Source: Psychromonas sp. MB-3u-54 (GTDB taxonomy: Bacteria > Pseudomonadota > Gammaproteobacteria > Enterobacterales > Psychromonadaceae). From it: a stretch of 64,000 nt of DNA. The notes beneath the pieces are model-generated. The model saw only the letters and a list, made by a program, of their open reading frames with translations. It was not told the DNA's origin and did no database searches. Within the stretch, counting starts at the first letter, position 1, and each line of letters starts with the position of its first letter. Where the stretch lies: the NCBI RefSeq assembly GCF_002836415.1, contig NZ_PJBP01000085.1, positions 1-64,000 of the forward strand, read 5' to 3'. The position numbers and the translations under genes are program-made. Below, in pieces: positions 1 to 9,316 of the stretch.

Positions 1-17
1 ATTGAATTGAATTGAAC

Positions 18-797
18 TTAACTGAACCATGCGCTGTACCCTAATTTAATGGCCATTATTACCACAATTAATATGAAAACGGGACGTATAAATTTAGCGC
101 CAAAATGAATGGCAGAATGAGCCCCTATGTATGCACCCAACATCAAACAGGCTCCCATTGTTAAACCAATCAACCAGTCTACTTGACCAAAACAGATGAA
201 CACTAATAGGGAGGTTAAATTACTGGTAAAATTCATTGCCTTTGCAATGCCGCTAGACAGCAAAATGTTTAGTTTATAAAGGCGCATATTTGAAATCACC
301 CAAAATGCACCTGTTCCCGGACCGGAGAACCCATCATAAAAGCCTAACAAAACGCCTTGAATTATCTGTTTTATGCGAAAAATAGATTTATTTTCAGGCA
401 GTTTATAATTATCAATATCATGCATCTGATTTAATAGTGTATAGAGAGCGACAATTAAAATAATAACAGGCAGTATTTTTTCTAGCCATTGGGTATCAAT
501 TAAATTAACAAACACAGTGCCAATAAATGCACCGGCTAAGGTACTGTAGAAACTATTTCGCCAAAATTGTGGATTAAATAATTGTTTTCTAAAGTAAGTA
601 TAAGATGCGGTACCCGAAGAAAAACAAGCCGATAATTTATTGGTGCCAAGGGTTAAATGTGCAGGTAGCCCTAAGCTTAATAATGTAGGCACCGTCAGCA
701 TGCCTCCTCCACCAACGACCGCATCAATAAAACCTGCGATCAAGCCTACAAAAACAAGTAAAGCCCAAGTGCCGGGGTCGAAAAAAATGTCAGTCAT
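18..797 (-). CDS. TSUP/TauE-SafE family membrane exporter
   Basis: The 259-residue protein is hydrophobic throughout, with about eight membrane segments and the glycine-rich N-terminal signature GFIDAVVGGGGMLTVPTLL near residues 22-40, which is typical of TSUP (DUF81) proteins of the YfcA type. A second, similar half starts near residue 150 (GFYDGFSGPGTGAFW), giving the two-repeat architecture of the family. Members export small organosulfur or sulfite anions across the inner membrane, but the substrate here cannot be read from sequence. The ATG at 797 overlaps the dinG stop codon by one base, so it is probably co-transcribed with and translationally coupled to dinG. Full length for the family. 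Confidence 0.9.
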   Translation of the reverse strand: MTDIFFDPGTWALLVFVGLIAGFIDAVVGGGGMLTVPTLLSLGLPAHLTLGTNKLSACFSSGTASYTYFRKQLFNPQFWRNSFYSTLAGAFIGTVFVNLIDTQWLEKILPVIILIVALYTLLNQMHDIDNYKLPENKSIFRIKQIIQGVLLGFYDGFSGPGTGAFWVISNMRLYKLNILLSSGIAKAMNFTSNLTSLLVFICFGQVDWLIGLTMGACLMLGAYIGAHSAIHFGAKFIRPVFILIVVIMAIKLGYSAWFS

Positions 798-2857
798 TAA
801 TATTTATTCTCAAATTTAATAGCGAAAGGGGGGAGCGCATCCAGCAAACCTTTTCCATAACGTTTTGTTTTTACTCTCTTATCCAATATAACAATTTGCC
901 CTGTATCATTTTCTTTTCTAATCAATCGTCCGCACGACTGGATCAGTTTTTTACTTGTTTCTGGAATCGAAAGTTGTAAAAAAGGGTTGCCACCCTGGGC
1001 TTTTATCCATTCAGAATGCGCTTCTTCAACGGGAGAGTTTGGCACAGCGAAAGGTAATTTGGTAATAATCAAGTTAGTTAAATAATGACCGGGTAAATCC
1101 AGCCCCTCGGATAATCCGCCGGTACCGAAGATGATACTTGTTTTGCCTTGATCACAGCGCTGCTTATGCGTTTCGATAAGTTTGCTGCGCGATAATACAC
1201 CTTGTATTAATAAAGCCTCTTGGTATTTTTTATTGAGTTTATCGGCCACTAAATTCATTTGCCAGTAGGAGGCAAATAAAACTAAATTACCCTCTTTATC
1301 CTGCAAATAATGTTCTATTTTTTCAAGCAGTTCATCATCAAAACCCGCTTGAGTCGGATCGTGTTCCATATCCGCTACGATTAAAGGGACAGCGGGGTAA
1401 TTAAAGGGCGACTTTAAGCGCAAGTATTGTGTGCCGTCATTGCTTTTCAACCCGCTTTGGCGCTTAAAGTATTCAAAATTATTCAGCGAGGTCAACGTGG
1501 CGGAGCATAAAATAATCCCTGCGGCCTGTGACCAAAACATCTTCTCTAATATTCCTCCGACCTCGATCGGCGAAGCATTTAAATAAATCTCTGCTTTCTC
1601 TCTTTCTGCCCATGCAGCGATAGGCGCTTGTTTAGTTGTTTTTTCCCTGGTCAGCATAACCCAAAGCGTACGCATATTTTCAATGCGTTGCTGGAAAAAC
1701 CCCAGTTCAATCATCAAGGGTTCAATATCTTTTGTTTTAATATTACCGTCTTTGATTTCTTCACTGATAATATTTGACAATTTATTTAAAGCAGATAAAC
1801 ATTTTTTACTTTCTTCTTTTAAATTACAGGCGGGGATATATAATGTTTCGGGTAACTCCCCCAATGCAAACCGGTATTTATCTGATTCATTAAAGTAGCT
1901 GGGGTTATTGTTAAAAAATAACTCCACAATTTTCAGCTCCTTTATTATTTCCTGTGCGCTTTCGAGCATATTAATGCCCGGTGTGATAGTCGTGTGGCGT
2001 TTAATGACTTTATTGATATGTTGGCTTAGCTGGTTGATTTTCTTAAGCCAATCTTGACTGCCCTTAATACTGGCACGTGCACTGGAAAAATCTCTGGATA
2101 TTTTTGGCAAATGATGGGCTTCGTCCAGCACATAAAAACAGTTATCCGGTTCAGGTAAAATAATACCCCCTCCCAACTCCAGATCAGCAAGCAGTAACGC
2201 GTGGTTTACAACAATAATATCCGCTTTATTAATAGCATCGCGAGCACGATGAAAAGGACACTGGCGATGATTAGCCAGGGCGCGTTTACAGCTGAATTTA
2301 TCGGAAACAATCTGTTGCCAGACGCGATTTGGAATGGGCGTCGGCCAACTATCACGATCACCTAACCATTTACCCGCAAGATACGCTTTATGCAGACGTG
2401 TTAGTAATGGTTGATCACCCGCTTGTGGTTTTTCGGTAAATAGAGTCTGTTGTTCAGTGTTTTCTTGGGTGCTGAACAGTTTATGTTCACAGCAATAACG
2501 CTGACGTCCTTTAGCTAAGGTAAAAGTGAATTTAAATTCACTATGACGCAAAAAAAAAGGCAGATCTTTAACCATTAATTGCTCCTGCAAAGTGATTGTC
2601 GCAGTCGAAATAATTAGTTTTTTCTTTGCATGTTGCGCGACAGGTAGCGCTGCAAGTATATAAGCTAATGACTTGCCAATCCCGGTACCGGCCTCTGCAA
2701 CCAGTATGCGTCGTGATTTGTCATATTCACCCGCAAGTACTTTTGCGATTTCAGCGACCAGATAATTCTGTGCTTTACGCGTTGAAAAATGGGGTAAAGC
2801 CTGCGTAATAAGCGCATAACCTGCCCGGATCTTTATTTTTAGGGAATCTGGAAGCAT
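797..2857 (-). CDS. dinG: ATP-dependent DNA helicase DinG (XPD-like, Fe-S)
   Basis: A 686-residue superfamily 2 helicase. The Walker A motif AEAGTGIGKSLAYI lies near residue 55 and the DEAHH box near residue 246. Between them are the cysteines expected to bind a 4Fe-4S cluster (RQRYCCEHK, then FSCKRALANHRQCPFH). C-terminal motifs include GTGGLSEGLDLPG and QSCGRLIRKENDTG. DinG unwinds R-loops, D-loops and forked DNA 5' to 3' during repair and replication-transcription conflicts. Length and N-terminus resemble the Vibrio-type DinG more than YoaA (about 640 residues). It is followed directly by the TSUP gene with a one-base overlap. No clear LexA box was recognised upstream. Confidence 0.93.
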   Translation of the reverse strand: MLPDSLKIKIRAGYALITQALPHFSTRKAQNYLVAEIAKVLAGEYDKSRRILVAEAGTGIGKSLAYILAALPVAQHAKKKLIISTATITLQEQLMVKDLPFFLRHSEFKFTFTLAKGRQRYCCEHKLFSTQENTEQQTLFTEKPQAGDQPLLTRLHKAYLAGKWLGDRDSWPTPIPNRVWQQIVSDKFSCKRALANHRQCPFHRARDAINKADIIVVNHALLLADLELGGGIILPEPDNCFYVLDEAHHLPKISRDFSSARASIKGSQDWLKKINQLSQHINKVIKRHTTITPGINMLESAQEIIKELKIVELFFNNNPSYFNESDKYRFALGELPETLYIPACNLKEESKKCLSALNKLSNIISEEIKDGNIKTKDIEPLMIELGFFQQRIENMRTLWVMLTREKTTKQAPIAAWAEREKAEIYLNASPIEVGGILEKMFWSQAAGIILCSATLTSLNNFEYFKRQSGLKSNDGTQYLRLKSPFNYPAVPLIVADMEHDPTQAGFDDELLEKIEHYLQDKEGNLVLFASYWQMNLVADKLNKKYQEALLIQGVLSRSKLIETHKQRCDQGKTSIIFGTGGLSEGLDLPGHYLTNLIITKLPFAVPNSPVEEAHSEWIKAQGGNPFLQLSIPETSKKLIQSCGRLIRKENDTGQIVILDKRVKTKRYGKGLLDALPPFAIKFENKY

Positions 2858-3084
2858 ATATTTCGCGGTTAAAGTAAAAAAAGTATTTTAACAAAAATAT
2901 CGGCACTAAACAGAATTTCTCTCATACTTTTATGGTGTGCTTGAGTCATAGATCTTATAACCGATTATTGATAAGTCCTTCAGGAGATGTATATATATAC
3001 TCCAAAATAAAGTATAACTAAAAAAGCAAGTAAGCGCAGCAGATCTTTTTATGATTAATAAGTCAGATTTTACTGTCTGTTTCC

Positions 3085-3112
3085 AGATTTATTTACCTTG
3101 GTAAATAAATCT
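3085..3112. promoter_or_regulatory. 13-bp perfect palindrome upstream of moaA
   Basis: AGATTTATTTACC at 3085-3097 and its exact reverse complement at 3100-3112 are separated by two bases and followed by CATTTTTT. A related half, AAGGTAAATAAGTCT, recurs at 3161-3175 in front of the riboswitch core. The near-continuous symmetry suits a dimeric repressor or activator operator. The T-run also allows a weak AT-rich terminator. Function is inferred only. Confidence 0.45.
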
Positions 3113-3124
3113 CATTTTTTAAAA

Positions 3125-3263
3125 CCAGCTCCGAGCTTAATAAAACTAAGTTTCCTTTTTAAGGTAAATAAGTCTGTTAAGCCGCTTGTCTGACGTTTTG
3201 GTCAGTGCAAGAAGGGTAAAGAGAGAAATGTCTTTGCCTCCCGTATTTGGAAAGGAACTTAAC
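3125..3263 (+). ncRNA. Moco (molybdenum cofactor) riboswitch leader of moaA
   Basis: The leader contains the conserved blocks of the Moco RNA motif in the right order: CTCCGAGC (3129-3136), the strong arm CTTGTCTGAC-GTTTTG-GTCAGTGCAAG (about 3184-3210), then GCCTCCCG (about 3236-3243) and GGAAAGGA (3249-3256) just before the moaA ATG at 3264. In known enterobacterial moaA leaders this RNA senses Moco and represses translation, because the GGAAAGG segment is also the ribosome binding site. The layout here is identical, so moaA is probably shut off when cofactor is plentiful. Boundaries are approximate because no covariance-model search could be run. Confidence 0.85.
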
Positions 3264-4247
3264 ATGAGCCAACAACTTATTGATAACTTCGATCGGAAGT
3301 TTGAATACCTACGCCTGTCGATAACCGATGTCTGTAATTTTAAATGTAATTACTGCCTGCCCGATGGATATCAGCGAACCCATGAAAAACAGTTTTTGAG
3401 CAAGCAGGAGATAACCAACTTAGTCAATGCTTTTGCAGAACTGGGTGCTAATAAAGTGCGTATTACAGGCGGAGAACCCGCTTTACGCAAAGATTTCCCG
3501 CAAATAATTGAAGCTATTGCCACTATTCCAGGCATTAAAAAAGTGGCCACTACAACTAACGGTTACAATTTAAGTAATAATGCTCAAGCCTGGTTTGATG
3601 CCGGTCTCGATGCCATTAACGTCAGTGTCGACAGCTTAGATGCAAAAACTTTTCACCTTATTACCGGGAAAAATATATTTCAAAAAGTCATGCAGGGTGT
3701 CAATGATTCGGTCAAGGCGGGTTTTAAACAGGTTAAGATTAACAGTGTATTAATGAAGGGTCTTAATGATATTGACCTTGATTTGTATATTAACTGGATA
3801 AAAGATCAGCCCATTCAATTACGTTTTATTGAATTGATGCAGACAGAAGATAACGGTGAATTCTTTAATAAACATCATCTTTCCGGCGAATGGATTAAAA
3901 AAAATCTGTTAGAAAATGGCTGGTCGAAAAAAGAGTCGCTAAGTCATGATGGACCTGCACAAATTTTTTGCCATCCTGATTATCAGGGGGAGATTGGTTT
4001 GATCATGCCCTACAGTAAAGATTTTTGTAAAAGCTGTAATCGTTTAAGGGTTTCATCGGTAGGTCGGCTGCATCTGTGCTTATTCGGTGAAGAAGGGGTT
4101 GATTTACGCGATCTATTAGGATCATCTGCAGATAAAGAAAAGCTCAAACAACGAATATTAGCGTCACTGCAAACCAAAAAAGTGAGTCATTATTTGGCAG
4201 ACGGAGAAGTGGGAGGTACGCCACACCTTGCATCTATTGGCGGTTAA
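3264..4247 (+). CDS. moaA: GTP 3',8-cyclase MoaA
   Basis: A radical-SAM enzyme performing the first step of molybdopterin synthesis, GTP to 3',8-cyclo-GTP, together with MoaC. The N-terminal cluster motif is CNFKCNYC (CX3CX2C) near residue 24. The second cluster site is CKSCNRLRVSSVGRLHLC (CX2CX13C) in the C-terminal half, and the protein ends in the conserved Gly-Gly tail (SIGG). I start at ATG 3264, giving 327 residues, close to E. coli MoaA (329). The frame remains open upstream to 3186, but that stretch is the conserved riboswitch. The start is preceded by the AAAGGA ribosome binding site inside that RNA. The rest of the Mo pathway lies downstream. Confidence 0.95.
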   Translation: MSQQLIDNFDRKFEYLRLSITDVCNFKCNYCLPDGYQRTHEKQFLSKQEITNLVNAFAELGANKVRITGGEPALRKDFPQIIEAIATIPGIKKVATTTNGYNLSNNAQAWFDAGLDAINVSVDSLDAKTFHLITGKNIFQKVMQGVNDSVKAGFKQVKINSVLMKGLNDIDLDLYINWIKDQPIQLRFIELMQTEDNGEFFNKHHLSGEWIKKNLLENGWSKKESLSHDGPAQIFCHPDYQGEIGLIMPYSKDFCKSCNRLRVSSVGRLHLCLFGEEGVDLRDLLGSSADKEKLKQRILASLQTKKVSHYLADGEVGGTPHLASIGG

Positions 4248-4376
4248 ACTTGAATTTTTATAATAATATGTTCTAAAACGGCTCTGTTCCAAATGCTTGT
4301 TGCTCGCTTTATTTATGCCTAACACATTGTAATTTAAAGTATTAAAATTGAAACAACAGTAAAATGGAACAGAGCT

Positions 4377-4618
4377 TCTAAAATAAAGACAGCAGCTGCT
4401 CTAAAAACAGATAACAAAACCGCTAAAAAAACAGATAATTCAGTCTCTAAAAATACCACTGCTCCTCTAAAAACAGATAACAAAACCTCTAAAAGCAGAT
4501 AACAAAACCTCTAAAAACAGATAATCAAGCCTTCAAAAAAAGACAACCGCTCCTCTAAAAAAAACAGCTAACCAAGCCTCTAAAAAAAGATACAAGATAC
4601 TATAAAAAATAAAATAAA
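4377..4618. repeat. Degenerate 22-bp tandem repeat array
   Basis: About eleven units of 20-25 bases begin with CTCTAAAAACAGATAA or a variant. The cleanest units run at about 4399-4421 and 4467-4523, and the later ones are more diverged. The array ends about 40 bases before the FNR box that drives nap. It has no spacers of constant length and is not a CRISPR array. It may be a relic of a lysine-rich coding repeat or an expanded intergenic repeat. Confidence 0.75.
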
Positions 4619-4658
4619 GTAAAACTGTGATCAACCTCTCTTTTTTTGTATTCAGTTT

Positions 4659-4672
4659 TTGATCTAAATCAA
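4659..4672 (+). promoter_or_regulatory. FNR (CRP/FNR-family) binding site for napFDABC
   Basis: TTGATCTAAATCAA matches the FNR consensus TTGAT-N4-ATCAA perfectly. If it acts as a class II site centred at about -41.5, transcription would start near 4707, some 60 bases before the napF start, with an AT-rich -10 around 4690-4700. This implies anaerobic induction of the nitrate reductase operon, as in E. coli and Vibrio. No NarP heptamer was confidently recognised. Confidence 0.8.
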
Positions 4673-4768
4673 TAGTAATCACGTCTGTAAAGAATATTTT
4701 TCTCAATCGTTTATTTTACTTAATAATAAATCATTAGCCAATAGCCACATAATAAATAAGGTCTTTTA

Positions 4769-5248
4769 GTGAAGTTTGATAACAGCAAAAGAAGATTATT
4801 TAAAAAGAATAACCAAGTGACGGTTAATCATTTATTGCCTTGGATTGCGAATGTAGATTTATTTTTGAAAAATTGTACTCAATGTGGCGATTGCATAACC
4901 GCTTGCCCGGAAAAAATTATCGTCAAGGGTGATGGTGGTTATCCCAATATCGATTTCACTGTTGGTGAATGCTCTTTCTGTGGACAGTGTGCTGATATTT
5001 GCCAGGAACAAATTTTTATCTCTACAAAACTATCACCCTGGTTAAAAAAAGCTCAGATCGACGGGTCATGCTTAGCCTATGAAAATGTTTATTGTCGCAG
5101 TTGCAGTGAAAGTTGTGAAGCGCAGGCTCTCACTTTCCAAATAGGGTTAAGTGCCGTCCCTGAAATTAATCTTGATCTATGTACTGGTTGTGGTGCCTGT
5201 GTGGCACCTTGTCCAACTGCATCTGTCCTTATAAAGGAATTAGAATGA
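4769..5248 (+). CDS. napF: Ferredoxin-type protein NapF
   Basis: A 159-residue cytoplasmic iron-sulfur protein with cysteine clusters CTQCGDCITACP (near residue 36), CSFCGQC...C (near 70), CRSCSESC (near 108) and CTGCGACVAPCP (near 138), the usual NapF pattern of several 4Fe-4S sites. NapF interacts with NapA and is thought to help cluster assembly or maturation before Tat export. Translation starts at GTG 4769; an AAGG stretch lies upstream. It is the first gene of napFDABC, and its stop codon overlaps the napD start (ATGA at 5245-5248). Confidence 0.94.
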   Translation: MKFDNSKRRLFKKNNQVTVNHLLPWIANVDLFLKNCTQCGDCITACPEKIIVKGDGGYPNIDFTVGECSFCGQCADICQEQIFISTKLSPWLKKAQIDGSCLAYENVYCRSCSESCEAQALTFQIGLSAVPEINLDLCTGCGACVAPCPTASVLIKELE

Positions 5249-5499
5249 AAACGGAAGAATTGCACGTATCCAGTTTAATTGTTCATATCAGGCCTGAAAA
5301 ACGGCAGGAAATAGAAAAAAGTATCAATGCATTAGACGGTGCTGAATTAATCACTGTGTCACCTATTGGTAAGGCCGTGGTGGTGCTAGAAGCGCCTCAT
5401 CAACGCGTTATTATGGAAGTGATTGATACCATCAATGCGTTAGACGGGGTGCTTAGTACCGGCCTTGTCTATCATGAATTTGAAAAATTAGAATCTTAA
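5245..5499 (+). CDS. napD: NapD, Tat-proofreading chaperone for NapA
   Basis: An 84-residue protein beginning MKTEELHVSSLIVHIRPE, with the small ferredoxin-like fold pattern of NapD. The family binds the twin-arginine signal peptide of NapA and delays export until the molybdenum cofactor is inserted. I start at ATG 5245, inside an ATGA overlap with the napF stop. The frame is open further upstream, but that part lies within napF. The overlap suggests translational coupling. Confidence 0.93.
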   Translation: MKTEELHVSSLIVHIRPEKRQEIEKSINALDGAELITVSPIGKAVVVLEAPHQRVIMEVIDTINALDGVLSTGLVYHEFEKLES

Positions 5500-5566
5500 T
5501 ATTAATTGGTTAAACAGTGGAAACTCAATTAAATCATTTGGTTTCATCAAAGAGTAGGGAAGCAAC

Positions 5567-8062
5567 ATGAAATTTACAAGACGTGAATTTATGAAAGCGC
5601 AGGCTGCAGCATCAGCAGCTGCTGTTGCAGGTATTGCATTACCGGCAACAGCGAGTAATTTAATTGCAAGTCAAGATTTAACAAAAATAAAATGGGAAAA
5701 AGCACCTTGTAGATTCTGTGGTACGGGATGCAGTGTTTTGGTAGGCACACAACATGGCCGAGTAGTGGCAACACAAGGAGACCCTGAATCACCGGTCAAT
5801 AAAGGTTTAAATTGTGTAAAGGGTTATTTCCTGTCAAAAATCATGTATGGCAAGGATCGTCTTACCACTCCCTTACTGCGTATGACCGATGGTGTCTATG
5901 ATAAAAATGGCGAGTTTGAACCTGTTTCATGGGATGCTGCTTTTGATATCATGGCTGATAAATTTAAAGATGCTTTAAAGAAAAAAGGACCTACATCTGT
6001 CGGGATGTTCGGTTCCGGTCAATGGACGTTATGGGAAGGATATGCTGCTTCTAAATTAATGAAAGCGGGTTTTCGTACCAATAATTTAGATCCAAATGCG
6101 CGTCATTGTATGGCTTCTGCGGTGGGTGGTTTTATGCGCACCTTTGGTATCGATGAGCCAATGGGCTGTTATGACGATCTTGAAAATGCCGATGTGTTTG
6201 TGCTGTGGGGATCTAACATGGCGGAGATGCACCCTATTCTTTGGTCGCGTTTAGCCGATCGTCGTTTAAGCAACCCCGATGTCAGCGTACATGTGTTGTC
6301 TACCTACACTCACCGTTCATTTGAACTGGCAGATAATGGCATGATTTTTACGCCGCAATCTGATTTGGCGATTCTAAACTTTATTGCTAACTACATTATT
6401 CAAAATGATGCGGTTGATAAAGATTTTGTAGAAAAACATACCAATTTCCGTAAAGGTGTAACGGATATAGGTTATGGTTTACGGCCGACTGACCCTTTAC
6501 AAAAAGCCGCTGAAAATCCAGATTCTGGCGCGTCAACGCCGATAAGTTTTGATGAATTTGCTGAGTATGTTTCTGAATTTGATGTTGATTATGCTGTTAA
6601 AATGTCAGGCGTCCCTGCTGAGAAATTGATTGAATTGGCCAAAGTTTATGCTGATCCGGCTAAGAGAGTCGTTTCATATTGGACCATGGGGTTCAATCAG
6701 CATACCCGTGGTGTTTGGGCAAATAACTTGATGTATAACGTGCATCTGTTAACCGGTAAAATTTCTAAACCCGGATCCGGACCTTTCTCATTAACAGGTC
6801 AACCCTCAGCTTGTGGTACTGCACGTGAAGTGGGTACATTCTCTCACCGTTTACCTGCTGATTTAGTGGTCGCAAATCCTAAACATCGTGCCATTGCCGA
6901 AAAATTATGGAAACTGCCGGAAGGTACAATCGAACCTAAACCTGGCTATCACGCTGTATTACAAAACCGTATGCTTAAAGACAGTAAATTAAATGCCTAC
7001 TGGGTAATGTGTAATAACAACGTGCAGGCGGGGGCTAACATTAATGAAGAAATTATTCCGGGTTACCGTAATCCGGAAAATTTTATTGTTGTGTCGGACC
7101 CTTACCCTACAGTCACCGCACAAATGGGGGATCTTATTTTACCGACTGCCATGTGGGTGGAAAAAGAGGGCGCTTATGGTAATGCAGAACGTCGTACGCA
7201 ATTCTGGCATCAACAAGTTAAAGCACCCGAAGGTGCAAAATCTGATTTATGGCAATTAGTTGAATTTTCTAAACGTTTTAAAATTGAAGAAGTTTGGACG
7301 GAAGATCTTATCGCAAAAATGCCGGAAGTGCGGGGTAAAACTTTATATGATGTGCTGTATAAAAATGGTCAGGTTGATGCTTTTGGTTTAGAGGAAGTCG
7401 CTGATGAGCGATTAAATGACGAAGCGCGTGATTTTGGCTTCTACATTCAAAAAGGTTTGTTTGAAGAATACGCTTCATTTGGACGTGGTCACGGCCATGA
7501 TTTAGCGCCTTTTGATCAGTATCATGAAGCGCGCGGTCTGCGTTGGCCTGTTGTTGACGGCAAAGAAACCCTGTGGCGTTTCCGTGAAGGTTACGACCCC
7601 TATGTCGAAAAAGGCAGTGAAGTTCAGTTCTATGGCCATCCGGATAAGAAAGCGGTTATTTTCGCACTGCCCTATGAGCCGCCCGCTGAATCACCCGATG
7701 AAGAATATGACTTGTGGTTAAGCACCGGCCGTGTATTAGAACATTGGCATTCAGGATCCATGACTCGTCGCGTGCCTGAACTTTATAAAGCATTCCCGGA
7801 TGCTGTGGTGTTTATGCATCCTGATGATGCTAAAGCGCGCGGTGTCAGACGTGGTGATGAGATAGTACTGGCTTCACGTCGTGGTGAGTTAACGTCTCGT
7901 GTTGAAACGCGTGGACGAAATCGACCGCCTCGAGGTTTGGTATTTATGCCCTGGTTTGATGCGAAACAGTTAGTGAATAAAATTACACTTGATGCAACGG
8001 ATCCGCTGTCGAAACAAACGGATTATAAAAAATGCGCAGTGAAAATCACTAAGAAAGTTTAA
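5567..8062 (+). CDS. napA: Periplasmic nitrate reductase catalytic subunit NapA
   Basis: An 831-residue molybdoenzyme that reduces nitrate to nitrite in the periplasm. It starts with a twin-arginine signal ([19 protein letters not shown]) ending in an Ala-rich cleavage region. The 4Fe-4S motif follows ([14 protein letters not shown], with the last Cys in GLNCVKGYF). The molybdenum-ligand cysteine lies in [10 protein letters not shown] near residue 181, and the C-terminal molydopterin-binding domain includes [18 protein letters not shown]. Length equals the standard enzyme (about 829). It sits between napD and the cytochrome subunits napB and napC. No damage is visible. Confidence 0.97.
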   Translation: MKFTRREFMKAQAAASAAAVAGIALPATASNLIASQDLTKIKWEKAPCRFCGTGCSVLVGTQHGRVVATQGDPESPVNKGLNCVKGYFLSKIMYGKDRLTTPLLRMTDGVYDKNGEFEPVSWDAAFDIMADKFKDALKKKGPTSVGMFGSGQWTLWEGYAASKLMKAGFRTNNLDPNARHCMASAVGGFMRTFGIDEPMGCYDDLENADVFVLWGSNMAEMHPILWSRLADRRLSNPDVSVHVLSTYTHRSFELADNGMIFTPQSDLAILNFIANYIIQNDAVDKDFVEKHTNFRKGVTDIGYGLRPTDPLQKAAENPDSGASTPISFDEFAEYVSEFDVDYAVKMSGVPAEKLIELAKVYADPAKRVVSYWTMGFNQHTRGVWANNLMYNVHLLTGKISKPGSGPFSLTGQPSACGTAREVGTFSHRLPADLVVANPKHRAIAEKLWKLPEGTIEPKPGYHAVLQNRMLKDSKLNAYWVMCNNNVQAGANINEEIIPGYRNPENFIVVSDPYPTVTAQMGDLILPTAMWVEKEGAYGNAERRTQFWHQQVKAPEGAKSDLWQLVEFSKRFKIEEVWTEDLIAKMPEVRGKTLYDVLYKNGQVDAFGLEEVADERLNDEARDFGFYIQKGLFEEYASFGRGHGHDLAPFDQYHEARGLRWPVVDGKETLWRFREGYDPYVEKGSEVQFYGHPDKKAVIFALPYEPPAESPDEEYDLWLSTGRVLEHWHSGSMTRRVPELYKAFPDAVVFMHPDDAKARGVRRGDEIVLASRRGELTSRVETRGRNRPPRGLVFMPWFDAKQLVNKITLDATDPLSKQTDYKKCAVKITKKV

Positions 8063-8165
8063 TCCGCGAGTTACGGCATCAATTTCCAGGCAGGTCTGTT
8101 TTGGTGCCGTAGAATATTTAAATTCTTCGTTGTTATTTAGCATTAACAGCAAGATGGAGAAAGTT

Positions 8166-8630
8166 ATGAAAAAATGTCTGACCGGGATGATGGCTTTAGG
8201 TCTATTTGTTCTTAGTACATCCGTATGGAGTGCTGGGGAGGTAATGCAAACCGATAACGGGGGAGTTACTTCACTGCGGGGTTACCAGCAAATTTCAGAA
8301 GTCAATGAATCAGAAGCGATGAAACGCGTACCGAGAGATCATTCAACGGTCGATCGAAACTATGTACAACAACCGCCTGTTATTCCTCATACTACCCGTG
8401 GTTATCAGGTTAATCTGAACGCCAATAAATGTTTATCTTGCCACAGTTTTAAAAATGCGGGCGCCATGGGGGCAACAAAAATCAGTGTTACCCATTTTGA
8501 AACGCGTGAGGGCACAACGTTATCCGATGTATCACCGCGTCGTTATTTCTGCTTACAATGCCATGTTACTCAAGCAGATGCGAAACCCTTGGTGGGAAAT
8601 ACTTTCCGACCCGTTGACTCGCTACAGTAA
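8166..8630 (+). CDS. napB: Diheme cytochrome c subunit NapB
   Basis: A 154-residue secreted cytochrome with two haem motifs, CLSCH (near residue 91) and CLQCH (near 131). It passes electrons from NapC to NapA. The start at ATG 8166 gives MKKCLTGMMALGLFVLSTSVWSA, a normal Sec signal, and is preceded by GGAGAAAG. An upstream in-frame ATG at 8130 would add 12 residues before the signal sequence and is less likely. The gene follows napA after about 100 bases and precedes napC by 18 bases. Confidence 0.94.
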   Translation: MKKCLTGMMALGLFVLSTSVWSAGEVMQTDNGGVTSLRGYQQISEVNESEAMKRVPRDHSTVDRNYVQQPPVIPHTTRGYQVNLNANKCLSCHSFKNAGAMGATKISVTHFETREGTTLSDVSPRRYFCLQCHVTQADAKPLVGNTFRPVDSLQ

Positions 8631-8648
8631 GTTAGGAGCAAACTACTT

Positions 8649-9224
8649 ATGCTAAATTTATTGAAACGGTTATGGACCATTATGAAATCACCCTCTTCTG
8701 CCGCGATGGGATTTATCCTGTTGATTGGTTTTTTAGGCGGGGTGATTTTCTGGGGTGGTTTTAATACGGGCATGGAAGCGACCAATACAGAAGCATTTTG
8801 TTCAGGTTGTCATGCGCCGATTGTCAAAGAAATCAAAGAGACTATCCACTACGCTAACCGTTCAGGCGTACGTGCAATTTGTTCCGACTGTCATGTACCC
8901 CATAACTGGACTGACAAAATCATCCGCAAAGTTCAAGCATCTAAAGAGTTAGTCGCTTTTGCCATGGGAACTATTGATACTGAAGAGAAATTTCGAGCTA
9001 GAAGGGGGTATTTGGCAAATCGTGAATGGCATCGAATGAAAAAAAACAACTCTCAGGAATGTCGCAACTGTCATGAATTTGATTTTATGGATTTCAGTGA
9101 ACAAGGTACCCGCAGTAAAAAGCAACACTCTACAGCACTTGCGTCGGGCGAAAAAACCTGTGTTGACTGCCATAAAGGGATTGCCCACAGACTGCCGAAT
9201 ATGGAGGGCATAGAAGGCTGGTAA
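8649..9224 (+). CDS. napC: NapC/NirT-type tetraheme cytochrome c
   Basis: A 191-residue membrane-anchored quinol dehydrogenase. One N-terminal membrane helix (residues about 17-38) is followed by four CXXCH haem sites: CSGCH, CSDCH, CRNCH and CVDCH. It oxidises menaquinol or ubiquinol and feeds electrons to NapB. TAGGAG lies just before the ATG. It is the last gene of the operon, because a strong terminator follows. The operon lacks napGH, so NapC is the likely sole quinol route to NapAB. Confidence 0.95.
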   Translation: MLNLLKRLWTIMKSPSSAAMGFILLIGFLGGVIFWGGFNTGMEATNTEAFCSGCHAPIVKEIKETIHYANRSGVRAICSDCHVPHNWTDKIIRKVQASKELVAFAMGTIDTEEKFRARRGYLANREWHRMKKNNSQECRNCHEFDFMDFSEQGTRSKKQHSTALASGEKTCVDCHKGIAHRLPNMEGIEGW

Positions 9225-9272
9225 TCAAGTTATCATTCTGATTTTTATGGCGTATACTGCCGGTACCGTAAG

Positions 9273-9297
9273 GGAGCATTTATGCTCCTTTTTTTTT
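9273..9297 (+). terminator. Rho-independent terminator after napC
   Basis: The stem GGAGCAT (9273-9279) pairs with ATGCTCC (9282-9288) and is followed directly by a run of nine T residues. It separates the nap operon from mobA. The last T of the run is also the first base of a possible TTG start (9296) for mobA. Confidence 0.9.
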
Positions 9298-9316
9298 GAC
9301 AGCTGGATATAATAGA

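Larger units (their letters stand above)
4248..4768. other. moaA-napF intergenic region with repeats and FNR site
   Basis: There is no gene here. The region holds an 11-bp inverted repeat (GCTCTGTTCCA at 4281-4291 and TGGAACAGAGC at 4365-4375), about eleven degenerate 22-bp tandem repeats, and then an AT-rich promoter segment with the FNR-type box. One frame through the repeats is open for about 40 codons and reads as Lys/Thr/Asn-rich protein (KTDNKTAKKTDN), but it has no start codon or ribosome binding site, so it is not called as a gene. Confidence 0.7.

Noticed and set aside
4377-4618. CRISPR array or intact gene
   Set aside because: The repeats are contiguous and degenerate without unique spacers. 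The only open frame lacks a start codon and ribosome binding site.
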